DNA from: Paractinoplanes polyasparticus
GTDB taxonomy: Bacteria; Actinomycetota; Actinomycetes; Mycobacteriales; Micromonosporaceae
DNA: 64,000 bases
Assembly (NCBI RefSeq): GCF_019710575.1
Contig: NZ_JAHWFK010000007.1
Span: forward strand, 186,001-250,000
Direction: 5' to 3'
Of this stretch, positions 8,695 to 20,073 are shown one piece after another (within the stretch, counting starts at the first letter, position 1; each line of letters begins with the position of its first letter). The notes below the pieces were generated by a model that was given only the letters and a program-made list of their open reading frames with translations, was not told the DNA's origin and did not search any database. A program made the translations under genes and the position numbers.

Positions 8695-9429
8695 TCAGAC
8701 GCCGAGGTGGCGCAGGAAAGTCTGTGGGGAGTCGAGGAAGCTGCGCCAGTTCGCCACGATGTCGAGGCCGGCCCATTCCGCGCGGCGGATGCCGTGCGCG
8801 CCCAGCTCGAGGATCGTGGCGCCGGGCAGGGCGGTGAGCAGCGGCGAGTGTGTGGCCACGACTACCTGTGACCCGTCGGCGCGCAGGTCGTCCAGGCGGC
8901 TGAGCAGCCCCAGCGTGGAGGTGAAGGACAGCGGCGCCTCGGGCTCGTCCATCAGATAGAACCCGTACCGGCGGAACTTGCGCTCCAGAAGTTCGAGGAA
9001 TCCCTCACCGTGGCTCTGCTCGTGCAAGCCCTGGTCGGGATTGTCGCCGGGCAGGCTCTCCAGATAGGTGTAGAGGCCGTGCGTGGTCTCGGCGCGCAGG
9101 AAGTACGCGTCGGCCCGCCGCCCGGGCGTGCGGATCACCCGCAAGGCCGAGCCCAGCGGCGACTCGGTGACCCGGGTGGAGTGCATCGCCCCGCGTGAGC
9201 CGCCCTCCGGGTTCAGCCCGTGGGCCGCCGCCAGCGCCTCGACCAGGGTTGACTTGCCCGACCCGTTCTCGCCGACCAGGAACGTCACCCCGGCCGGGAT
9301 GTTCAGGCCGTGCTCGAGCACCGCCCGTACGGCGGGAATGCGGGCCCACCAGGCCGAGCGGTCGATCTCGGCGCCGGCGTCCAGCTCGACCCGCCGGATC
9401 GGGCGTGACCCGTCGGCTCTACTCCTCAT
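8695..9429 (-). CDS. AAA/RecF-type ATPase (ABC-like ATP-binding protein)
   Basis: A 244-aa cytoplasmic ATPase with Walker A GENGSGKS at residues 53-60, a signature-region serine stretch, Walker B (YLMDEPEAPLS) and a switch histidine in VVVATHSPLL. This is the compact AAA_21/RecF-like class without membrane partners, related to predicted ATPases in overcoming-lysogeny and antiphage modules but also to common housekeeping copies in actinobacteria. The start at 9429 overlaps the DUF6104 gene by 11 nt, so the pair is co-translated. No nuclease or other effector partner adjoins it, so the function is unassigned. Confidence 0.75.
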   Translation of the reverse strand: MRSRADGSRPIRRVELDAGAEIDRSAWWARIPAVRAVLEHGLNIPAGVTFLVGENGSGKSTLVEALAAAHGLNPEGGSRGAMHSTRVTESPLGSALRVIRTPGRRADAYFLRAETTHGLYTYLESLPGDNPDQGLHEQSHGEGFLELLERKFRRYGFYLMDEPEAPLSFTSTLGLLSRLDDLRADGSQVVVATHSPLLTALPGATILELGAHGIRRAEWAGLDIVANWRSFLDSPQTFLRHLGV

Positions 9430-9598
9430 CGTCCTCGTCGTCGCGGGCGAGCCACGTCGCGAAGCGTTCGATCGGCGTCTCGAACTCGGGGTTCTGGTCG
9501 ACGAAGGTCCGCAGCTGGGCGCCCAGCCACTCCAGCGTCACGGTTTCCTCGCCACGCCGGTCGACGAGTTCCTCGATGCCACGGTCGGTGAAGTACAT
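9419..9598 (-). CDS. DUF6104-family small protein (59 aa)
   Basis: ATG at 9598 (MYFTDRGIEELVDRRGEE) to TAG at 9419-9421 gives 59 residues. The start MYFTDRGIEEL, the middle VTLEWLGAQLRTFVD and the acidic end DDEDDEE match the short actinobacterial DUF6104 proteins, as I remember them, that often lie beside the 2-oxoglutarate decarboxylase gene. No membrane segment or catalytic motif is visible. It lies between kgd (with a terminator between them) and the ATPase gene, overlapping the latter by 11 nt. Confidence 0.7.
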   Translation of the reverse strand: MYFTDRGIEELVDRRGEETVTLEWLGAQLRTFVDQNPEFETPIERFATWLARDDEDDEE

Positions 9599-9611
9599 GA
9601 CCGGATAGTAA

Positions 9612-9645
9612 AAGGGGGCGCCCCGCCGCAGCGGAGCGCCCCCTT
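9612..9645 (-). terminator. Rho-independent terminator of kgd
   Basis: AAGGGGGCGC at 9612-9621 pairs with GCGCCCCCTT at 9636-9645. After one mismatch CCGC pairs with GCGG around a CGCA loop. On the minus strand, the direction of kgd, the stem is followed by TTTTACT, giving a U-tract. It lies 10 nt after the kgd stop. Confidence 0.8.
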
Positions 9646-9654
9646 CCCGCGAGA

Positions 9655-13392
<3,738 letters not shown>

Positions 13393-13540
13393 TTCCGTGT
13401 TCGCCTCTTTCACCTTTTGATCGGCGTCACATGGGACGGGAAAGACTCCCGTCAAGGCTACGCCGTGTGTGAGAGAGGCCATGTAGCGAGTCTTCGGTCG
13501 GGCCCCTGGGCGGCAGGTGGAGTGGGCGGACGTGCGCCGA

Positions 13541-14365
13541 TCAGCTGATGTCCCGCCGCTTGGTCAGCCAGGTACCGAGGAATCCGGTCACGACGGCGTA
13601 GCCGATCAGCACCACGGCCCCGACCCAGCGCGGGGGCGAGCCGGGTAGGTCGGTGCCCGAGATCATGAGCTGGGACGCGCTGGTCGGCACGAGCACCTGC
13701 AGGTTGTTGATCCACTCGGCCACGTACTGGCTCAGCAGCAGGAAGATCAGGCTGACGACCGCGGTGCCGACCACGTAGGTGATGGCCAGGATCAGCGTGG
13801 CCGCGATCTGGCTGCGGATCAGCACGCCCGCGCCCACCCCGAGGATGCCCCAGAGCACGAAGGCCAGCAGGTTGAGCCCGATCGCGCGCCACACCGCGGG
13901 CTCGCCGATCTGGCTGCCGAGGTCGAGGTTGTTCATGATCAGCGGCACGAAGATCAGGTTGAGCACCGTCGTCACGAGCCAGACGAGCACGCCGATGATG
14001 ATCGCGGCACCGAACTTGGCCAGGATGACCGCCTCGCGGCGAGGTGTGGTGAGGAACGTCGTGGTCGCCGTGAGGTGGAAGAACTCGCTGGTCACGATGA
14101 TGGCCGAGAGCAACAGCACGATCAGGATGCCGAAGAACTGGCCGGTCGTGTAGAGGTTGGTGGCCACGTTGATCGGTTGGAGCGCGGCCTCGATCTGGGC
14201 CGACTGGGTGTCGGTGACCCCGGCGTCGTCCGGTACGGCCGTGACGTTGGAGTTCGCCCAGTTGATCAGCAGGGTCACCGCGTACAGGGGAACCAGGACG
14301 ATGGCCATGATCCACCACAGCGCGGTGGTGCGGATCTTGAACAGTTCGGCGTTGACGAGGCTCAT
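13541..14365 (-). CDS. ABC-2 type transporter permease
   Basis: A 274-aa membrane protein with about six transmembrane segments. It begins [20 protein letters not shown], the typical start of ABC-2 permeases, followed by a long extracytoplasmic loop (residues about 40-80) and then hydrophobic helices up to a final [13 protein letters not shown]. Its ATG overlaps the stop of the upstream ATPase gene by 4 nt (14362-14365), so the two form one exporter. The substrate is unknown. Confidence 0.85.
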   Translation of the reverse strand: MSLVNAELFKIRTTALWWIMAIVLVPLYAVTLLINWANSNVTAVPDDAGVTDTQSAQIEAALQPINVATNLYTTGQFFGILIVLLLSAIIVTSEFFHLTATTTFLTTPRREAVILAKFGAAIIIGVLVWLVTTVLNLIFVPLIMNNLDLGSQIGEPAVWRAIGLNLLAFVLWGILGVGAGVLIRSQIAATLILAITYVVGTAVVSLIFLLLSQYVAEWINNLQVLVPTSASQLMISGTDLPGSPPRWVGAVVLIGYAVVTGFLGTWLTKRRDIS

Positions 14366-15282
14366 CGGATGCCCGCCTTTCCGGCCGTGAGCTGCAGGAA
14401 GACCTGTTCGAGGTCGCCGCGTTCGGTGGACAGCTCGTGCAGTTCGACCCGCGCCGTGAAGGCGGCGTGGCCGATGGCGGCCGCCTCGACGCCGTGCACG
14501 ACCAGGCTGCCGTCGGCCCCCGGCGTCACTGTCGCGTCGAGCTCGGCCAGCGCGGCGGTCAGCTCCGCGGCCTGCGGGGTCCGCACCCGCACCTGCACGC
14601 CGCCGCTGAGGTCGCCCAGCACCTCGTCGACCGGGCCTTGGCGGATCAGCTTGCCGGCCGCGACGATCACCACGTCGTCCGCCAGGAGCTGCATCTCGCC
14701 CAGCAGGTGGCTCGAGACCAGCACCGTGCGGCCCTGGGAGGCGAGCGCCTTGAGCAGGTCACGCATCCAGCGGATGCCCTCGGGGTCGAGGCCGTTGGCC
14801 GGCTCGTCGAGGATCAGCACCTTGGGGTCGCCCAGCATCGCGGCGGCGATACCCAGCCGCTGCCGCATGCCCAGCGAATAGCCCTTGAACTTGCGGTTGG
14901 CGGCCGGGGTCAGGCCGACCATCTCGAGCGCCTCGTCGGCCCGGGAGTCGGGCAGGCCCGCGGCGCGGCAGATCATGCGCAGGTGGTTGCGGCCGGTGCG
15001 GCCGCGGTGGGCGCTGGACGCCTCGAGCACCGCGCCGACCTCGCGCACGGGGTCGGGCAGGTCGATGTATTTCTGACTGCCGAAGGTGGCCGTGCCGGCG
15101 GTCGGCGTGACCAGACCGAGCAGCATCCGCAGCGTGGTCGTCTTGCCCGCGCCGTTGGGCCCGAGGAAGCCGGTGACCCGGCCGGACCGGACCTTGAACG
15201 AGAGGTCGTCCACGGCTCGCAGCTTCTTGTACTGCTTGGTCAGGTGATCGACCACGATCTCGTCGGTCCCGGGCGCGCTCAT
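14362..15282 (-). CDS. ABC transporter ATP-binding protein (ABC-2 exporter)
   Basis: A 306-aa ATPase with Walker A GPNGAGKTT, Q-loop, the signature YSLGMRQRLGIAAA, Walker B VLILDEPANGLDPEG and the switch His in VLVSSHLL. The last 90 residues form the C-terminal domain common in DrrA/CcmA/NatA-type exporters. The ATG at 15282 gives a normal N-terminus (MSAPGTDEIVVDHLTKQYKK). It is the first gene of a two-gene operon with the permease, probably exporting a drug, lipid or peptide. Confidence 0.9.
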   Translation of the reverse strand: MSAPGTDEIVVDHLTKQYKKLRAVDDLSFKVRSGRVTGFLGPNGAGKTTTLRMLLGLVTPTAGTATFGSQKYIDLPDPVREVGAVLEASSAHRGRTGRNHLRMICRAAGLPDSRADEALEMVGLTPAANRKFKGYSLGMRQRLGIAAAMLGDPKVLILDEPANGLDPEGIRWMRDLLKALASQGRTVLVSSHLLGEMQLLADDVVIVAAGKLIRQGPVDEVLGDLSGGVQVRVRTPQAAELTAALAELDATVTPGADGSLVVHGVEAAAIGHAAFTARVELHELSTERGDLEQVFLQLTAGKAGIR

Positions 15283-15323
15283 CGACGCAGCTCCTCCCCC
15301 GTTTCGGTGAAGGGCACAACCTA

Positions 15324-15980
15324 CTAGGTCGTGGCGATCCACGTGGCCCGGGCCGCGGCGAGCCGCGATCCGTCCGGCCCGAAGATCGCCGAGAGCACCA
15401 TCGCCTTGCGCCCCGAGAACTCGGTCGCCTCGCCGACGACCACGCAGGTCGACCCCGGTTCGGGCCGGGCCTCGGCGGTCACCGCGATGCGGCCGAGCAC
15501 GTACGTGCGGCCGTTCTGGATCGCCGTCCAGCCTCCGGGACAGTCGAGCGCGGCCCAGACCACCGGGAGGTCCGCAGCGGCCGGGACGGTCCAGGGCGCG
15601 GCGGTACGCCCGTCCGGCAGCGGACCGGGAAAGATGCGCAGCCCGTCCGGCCGTTCCGGGCCGCACACGTAGCAGGTGGGAAACGGGTGCTGGGTGAAGC
15701 CGGCGAACCCCTCGGCCGCCCGCTCCGCCTCCGGCAGCGCCACCGGGTCAGCGTACGAAATCGGCCCCGCCGCTTCCGTAACCGTCGCCACCAGCGTCTC
15801 GCCGTCGTGCACCGAGCCGTCGGCGAAGGTCAGTTCGGTCTCCAGCGGGGGTGGCACGCGCAGGGTGACCTCGAAGGCCGGCCCACCCACCCCGGCCCCC
15901 GCGGCGACGGCGAAAGCCCCGGCCGACCACCCGCCGTTGCCGGTCGCCGGTGGCCCGTTGAAACGTCTCTCGATCCGCAT
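15324..15980 (-). CDS. Hotdog/thioesterase-like protein
   Basis: A 218-aa cytoplasmic protein built of two weakly similar halves, as in double-hotdog acyl-CoA thioesterases. The first half contains RFNGPPATGNGGWSAG and the second PFPTCYVCGPERPDGL and ALDCPGGWTAI. The CxxCG pair could be structural. No start or Shine-Dalgarno problem: the ATG at 15980 has normal spacing. It is divergent from the acyltransferase gene at 16074, so a role in lipid or acyl metabolism is suggested by context only. Confidence 0.6.
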   Translation of the reverse strand: MRIERRFNGPPATGNGGWSAGAFAVAAGAGVGGPAFEVTLRVPPPLETELTFADGSVHDGETLVATVTEAAGPISYADPVALPEAERAAEGFAGFTQHPFPTCYVCGPERPDGLRIFPGPLPDGRTAAPWTVPAAADLPVVWAALDCPGGWTAIQNGRTYVLGRIAVTAEARPEPGSTCVVVGEATEFSGRKAMVLSAIFGPDGSRLAAARATWIATT

Positions 15981-16073
15981 GTGTCGAAGGCTCGCACAAC
16001 CGTTCATTTCACGGCCATGAATCGCCTCCTGGCGCGACATTCCATCGGCAGCTGTCGCCCTTACACACAACAC

Positions 16074-16838
16074 ATGGCTGTTCTGCTGACTGCCGCCGCC
16101 CCCACCGGGACCAGCGGCTACTCCCTGCTCATCGCCGAGGACCAGAGTCAGGTCGCCGCCGCGCAACGGCTGCGCCACGAGGTCTTCGCCGGTGAACTCG
16201 GCGCCACGCTGCCCGGCGCCACCCCCGACGGACGCGACGCCGACGACTTCGACGACTTCTGCGACCACCTGCTCGTGCGCGACGACGCGACCGGCGCCGT
16301 GGTCGGCACCTACCGGATGCTTCCCCCCAAGGCCGCCGAGCGGGCCGGCCGGCGCTACGGCGACGGCGAGTTCGACCTGAGCCCGCTGCGCCCGCTGCGC
16401 GACCAGCTGGTGGAGACCGGGCGCTCCTGCGTGCACCCCGACCACCGCAGCGGCTCGGTGATCAACCTGATGTGGGCCGGCATCGCCCGCTACATGCACC
16501 TGAACAACCTGCGCTGGCTCGGTGGCTGCGCCTCGGTGCCGCTGGACGACGGCGGCGTGACCGCGGCCGGCGTCTGGGCCCGGGTGCAGGCCAAGCACCT
16601 GGCCCCACCCGCCCTGCGGGTCACGCCGCGCCGCTCCTGGCTGGCCACCACCGAACTCGTGGGCGACCCCCGGACCCAGCCTCCGGCGCTGCTCAAGGGC
16701 TATCTGCGGCTGGGCAGCTGGATCTGCGGGGAGCCCGCCTACGACCCCGACTTCAACTGCGCCGACTTCTACGTGCTGTTCTCGATGGACCGGCTGGACC
16801 CGCGGTACCGCCGCCACTTCCTGGGCGCCACCCGATGA
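16074..16838 (+). CDS. GNAT-fold N-acyltransferase, probable OlsB-type (lyso-ornithine lipid synthase)
   Basis: A 254-aa protein of the acetyltransferase_5/hemolysin family. Visible landmarks are AAQRLRHEVFAGELGA, DDFDDFCDHLLVRD, VVGTYRMLP, GEFDLSPL and the ELGRSCVHP-like segment VETGRSCVHPDHR, with LRWLGGCASVPL later. These are typical of OlsB, which transfers a 3-hydroxyacyl chain from ACP to ornithine. The next gene is a PlsC/OlsA-type acyltransferase with a 4-nt overlap, matching olsB-olsA order. Another in-frame ATG at 16017 would add 19 residues; neither has a clear ribosome binding site. Acyl-homoserine or other amino-acid N-acylation cannot be excluded. Confidence 0.72.
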   Translation: MAVLLTAAAPTGTSGYSLLIAEDQSQVAAAQRLRHEVFAGELGATLPGATPDGRDADDFDDFCDHLLVRDDATGAVVGTYRMLPPKAAERAGRRYGDGEFDLSPLRPLRDQLVETGRSCVHPDHRSGSVINLMWAGIARYMHLNNLRWLGGCASVPLDDGGVTAAGVWARVQAKHLAPPALRVTPRRSWLATTELVGDPRTQPPALLKGYLRLGSWICGEPAYDPDFNCADFYVLFSMDRLDPRYRRHFLGATR

Positions 16839-17605
16839 TCGCCGCGCTCTGGCAGCCGGTCTCGGGATGCGGCCCGCACTGCCGGGACGCGGCCGGCCGG
16901 CACGCCTTCCCGGGGGTCGCCACCCTGCGCATGATTCTGCTGGCGGTGGTGCTCGTCGGGGGACTACTGCTGGCGCCTCTGCTGCGCGGTCTGGTTTTGC
17001 GCGGCGTGGCCCGCGCGATGCTGGCGGTCCTGGGCGTCCGGCTCGTGCGCCGCGGCCCGGCACTGAAGCCGGGCAGCCTGCTGGTGGCCAACCACGTGTC
17101 CTGGCTCGACATTCTCGTGCTGACGGCGGTCTCGCCGGTGCGCCTGGTGGCCAAGGGCGAGGTCGGCGCGTGGCCGGGCATCGGGTCGCTGGCCGGTCTG
17201 TCCGGCGCCATCTTCATCGACCGCTCGCGGCCGAAGGCGCTGCCCGCGACGGTCGCCGAGGTGGCCGCGGCGCTGCGTTCGGGCCGCACGGTCGCGGCCT
17301 TCCCCGAGGGCACGACCTTCTGCGGTACGAGCCAGGGCCGCTTCCGTCCGGCGTTGTTCCAGGCCGCCGTGGACGCGGGCGCTCCCGTGGTGCCGGCCTC
17401 CATCCGCTACGACTCGACCGCGGCCGCCTTCATCGGCGACGACACACTGGTCGATTCGGTCCGCCGGGTGGCCGCGCTACGGTCGCTGAAGGTGACCCTG
17501 GTGACCGCGCCCGCGCTGCGTCCCGAGCCCGGCGCCGACCGGCGGCTGCTCGCCCGCGCCGCCCAGGCCTCGATGGGGGTCGCCGGCTACCGCCTGGCCG
17601 CCTGA
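16835..17605 (+). CDS. 1-acyl-glycerol-3-phosphate acyltransferase family, probable OlsA/PlsC
   Basis: A 256-aa membrane-associated acyltransferase. A hydrophobic segment (MILLAVVLVGGLLLAPLL) precedes the catalytic motif NHVSWLD (HX4D). These are followed by the acyl-acceptor motifs IFIDRSR, AAFPEGTTF and VPASIRYD. The ATG at 16835 overlaps the stop of the OlsB-like gene (ATGA), so the two are coupled. Together they could add the second acyl chain to lyso-ornithine lipid. A general PlsC role in phosphatidic acid synthesis is the alternative. Confidence 0.78.
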   Translation: MIAALWQPVSGCGPHCRDAAGRHAFPGVATLRMILLAVVLVGGLLLAPLLRGLVLRGVARAMLAVLGVRLVRRGPALKPGSLLVANHVSWLDILVLTAVSPVRLVAKGEVGAWPGIGSLAGLSGAIFIDRSRPKALPATVAEVAAALRSGRTVAAFPEGTTFCGTSQGRFRPALFQAAVDAGAPVVPASIRYDSTAAAFIGDDTLVDSVRRVAALRSLKVTLVTAPALRPEPGADRRLLARAAQASMGVAGYRLAA

Positions 17606-17664
17606 CGCCCGTCCAACCACCCCGCCCGCCGCCCTTGACCCGACTGAAGGCTCTGCCGACGGTC

Positions 17665-17693
17665 TTACAGAAAACTTTCAGGCAGCGTGCAGG
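17665..17693 (+). promoter_or_regulatory. Triple 11-bp-phased CAG repeat upstream of the response regulator
   Basis: CAG trinucleotides start at 17668, 17679 and 17690, exactly 11 bp apart, inside TTACAGAAAAC, TTTCAGG and GTGCAGG. The same arrangement occurs before the protease gene at 20012-20040. Together they read TTWCAGAAAACWTYCAGG, then 7 nt, then CAGG. Direct repeats at one helical turn are how OmpR/PhoB regulators bind. It ends 25 nt before the regulator's start. Confidence 0.6.
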
Positions 17694-17717
17694 CAAGGGA
17701 CAGCGCGCTGATAAACA

Positions 17718-18440
17718 ATGGGTTCCATGGCCGCTCAGACCCAGCCCAAGCAGAGCGAGGCGAAACTGCTCGTCGTCGAGGACGACGCGAACATCCTCGA
17801 GCTGCTCTCCGCCAGTCTCCGCTTCGCCGGCTTCGACGTGAGCACCGCGACGAGCGGCAGCGCGGCGGTCAGCGCCGCGAAGAACACCACTCCCGACCTC
17901 GTCGTCCTCGACGTGATGCTGCCCGACCTCGACGGTTTCGAGGTCATCCGGCTCATGCGCGAGGGCGGCCAGCGCACCCCCGTGGTCTTCCTGACCGCCC
18001 GCGACGGCACCGACGACAAGATCCGGGGCCTGACCCTGGGTGGCGACGACTACGTCACCAAGCCGTTCAGCCTCGAGGAGCTCACCGCCCGCATCCGGGC
18101 GGTGCTGCGCCGCACGACGCAGGGCGACGAAGAGCCGTCCCGCCTGGTCTTCGCCGATCTCGAACTCGACGAGGAGACGCACGAGGTCTACCGCGCGGGC
18201 CAGCGCGTCCAGCTCTCGCCGACCGAGTTCAAGCTGCTGCGCTACCTCATGCTCAACGCCAACCGGGTGCTCTCCAAGGCGCAGATCCTCGACCACGTGT
18301 GGAAGTACGACTTCCGCGGCGACGACAACATCGTCGAGTCCTACATCTCGTACCTTCGCCGCAAGGTCGACAATGTCCAGCCGCGTCTGATCCACACCCT
18401 CCGCGGGGTCGGCTACGTGTTGCGCAAACCGGCGGTCTGA
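17718..18440 (+). CDS. OmpR/PhoB-family response regulator (MprA/TcrA-like)
   Basis: A 240-aa cytoplasmic transcription factor. The receiver domain has acidic residues EDD at 21-23, the phospho-acceptor D65 in VVLDVMLPD, the conserved Thr in VFLTARD and Lys in YVTKPFS. A winged-helix DNA-binding domain follows, with SPTEFKLLRYLM and YISYLRRKVD and ending RGVGYVLRKP. It is followed 7 nt later by its histidine kinase and then by an HtrA-type protease, the order of mycobacterial mprA-mprB-pepD. It probably autoregulates through the repeat at 17665-17693. Confidence 0.92.
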   Translation: MGSMAAQTQPKQSEAKLLVVEDDANILELLSASLRFAGFDVSTATSGSAAVSAAKNTTPDLVVLDVMLPDLDGFEVIRLMREGGQRTPVVFLTARDGTDDKIRGLTLGGDDYVTKPFSLEELTARIRAVLRRTTQGDEEPSRLVFADLELDEETHEVYRAGQRVQLSPTEFKLLRYLMLNANRVLSKAQILDHVWKYDFRGDDNIVESYISYLRRKVDNVQPRLIHTLRGVGYVLRKPAV

Positions 18441-18447
18441 GCCGGCC

Positions 18448-20034
18448 GTGACCTCGACGCTCACCGAGCGGGTTCGCAACTCGATCCCGCCCCAACCCAG
18501 CCTGCGCAAGGTCTCGCTGCGCATCAAGCTGGTGGCGTCGGTCCTGGTCCTGGTGTTCGCGGCGCTCACCGCCATCAGCGCGGCCAGCACGTACGCGCTG
18601 CACAACTATCTGCTCGACCGGCTCGACACCTCGCTGAGCATCTACGCCGAGACGATCGCCAAGGCGCGCTACGGCTCGAAGATCCCGGTGCCGGGCGACT
18701 TCTACGTCTCCACCTCCTCGGTCTGGGGTGTCCGCTCCGACCAGCCGGTGGTGGGCGACAGCAGCCTCAAGCCGGAAGACCTGCCGCCGCTGGTCAAGGG
18801 CCTCGACGAGGTCAACGCCGTGCTGGGCGAGCCCTACACCGTGCGTTCGCCCAGCGGCAAGGTGCACTGGCGCGTCGTGGTCGTGGTCGACGAGAACACC
18901 CAGGTCATCCAGGTCGCCGAGAAGCTCTCGGTGATCGGCCTGGCGGTCAACCAGATGGTCTGGGTCGACCTGCTCGTCGGCGTCGGCGTGCTGATCGCGC
19001 TGGCCTCGATCGGGGCCGCCATCGTGCGTCAGAGCCTGGTCCCGCTGCTGCAGATCGAACGTACGGCGGCGGCCATCGCGGCCGGCGACCTCACCCAGCG
19101 TGTCCCCGACCCCGAGGCGCACGACGGCGAGCCCAGGACTGAACTGGGCCGCCTGGCCAAGGCGCTCAACGCCATGCTGGCCCAGATCGAGGCGGCATTC
19201 AGCGCGCGTGCCCAGAGCGAGTCGGCCGCTCGCGAGGCCGAGTCGGCCGCGGTCGAGGCGGCCGACGCGGCCCAGCTCTCCGAGGCCCGGGCGGTGCGCT
19301 CCGAGGGCAAGATGCGGCAGTTCGTGGCGGACGCCTCGCACGAGCTGCGGACGCCGCTGACGACCATCCGCGGCTTCGCCGAGCTCTACCGCCAGGGCGC
19401 CGTCACCGACCCCGAGGACGTCGCCCGCCTGGTGCGCCGCATCGAGGACGAGGCCGCCCGCATGGGCCTGCTCGTCGAAGATCTGCTGTTGCTGGCCCGG
19501 CTCGACCGCGAACGCCCGCTCAACCTGGGCCCGGTCGAGCTGCCCGTGCTCGCCCTCGACGCGGTGCAGGCGGCCGAGGCCATGGCGCCCGAGCGCACGA
19601 TCGAACTCGAGGTGCGCGACCAGCCCGACCGGCTCGTGGCCCGGGGCGACGACGCCCGGCTGCGCCAGGTGATCGGCAACCTCATGACCAACGCGCTGGT
19701 GCACACCCCGCCCGATGCGACGGTCACCCTGCGGCTGTACGCCGAGCCCGGCGACCGGGCGGTGGTCGAGGTGTCCGACACCGGGCCCGGCCTCAGCGAG
19801 AAGCAGCGGGCGCACGTCTTCGAGCGGTTCTACCGCGCCGACGAGGCCCGCACCCGGCACACCGACCGCGCTGCCACCGGCACCGGCCTGGGGCTGGCCA
19901 TCGTGGCGGCCATTGTCAGGTCGCACCAAGGAACCGTCGAGGTGATCAGCGAACCGGGGCAGGGAGCCACGTTCCGGGTCACTTTGCCTACGCTAAATCC
20001 CGACAAAGGGTTTTCAGAAAACATCCAGGGCTAG
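18448..20034 (+). CDS. Membrane histidine kinase (MprB-like)
   Basis: A 528-aa sensor kinase starting with GTG. Two transmembrane helices (about residues 30-50 and 170-193) flank an extracytoplasmic sensor domain. Then come a HAMP domain, a 40-residue Ala/Glu-rich coiled coil, the H-box FVADASHELRTPL with H298, and the N, G1 (VSDTGPGLS) and G2 (GTGLGLAIV) boxes of the ATPase. It pairs with the upstream response regulator. Its last codons overlap the triple repeat that precedes the protease gene. Confidence 0.93.
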   Translation: MTSTLTERVRNSIPPQPSLRKVSLRIKLVASVLVLVFAALTAISAASTYALHNYLLDRLDTSLSIYAETIAKARYGSKIPVPGDFYVSTSSVWGVRSDQPVVGDSSLKPEDLPPLVKGLDEVNAVLGEPYTVRSPSGKVHWRVVVVVDENTQVIQVAEKLSVIGLAVNQMVWVDLLVGVGVLIALASIGAAIVRQSLVPLLQIERTAAAIAAGDLTQRVPDPEAHDGEPRTELGRLAKALNAMLAQIEAAFSARAQSESAAREAESAAVEAADAAQLSEARAVRSEGKMRQFVADASHELRTPLTTIRGFAELYRQGAVTDPEDVARLVRRIEDEAARMGLLVEDLLLLARLDRERPLNLGPVELPVLALDAVQAAEAMAPERTIELEVRDQPDRLVARGDDARLRQVIGNLMTNALVHTPPDATVTLRLYAEPGDRAVVEVSDTGPGLSEKQRAHVFERFYRADEARTRHTDRAATGTGLGLAIVAAIVRSHQGTVEVISEPGQGATFRVTLPTLNPDKGFSENIQG

Positions 20035-20040
20035 CACAGG
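20012..20040 (+). promoter_or_regulatory. Triple 11-bp-phased CAG repeat upstream of the HtrA protease
   Basis: CAG at 20015, 20026 and 20037, each 11 bp apart, within TTTCAGAAAACATCCAGG and the following CAGG. It matches the site before the response regulator, with 8 identical bases in the first half (CAGAAAAC). It overlaps the 3' end of the kinase gene and ends 34 nt before the protease start, so it probably carries a second, internal promoter. Confidence 0.6.
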
Positions 20041-20073
20041 TCGGTACGAGCCGGACGGGGCAAGGTGGTGGAC

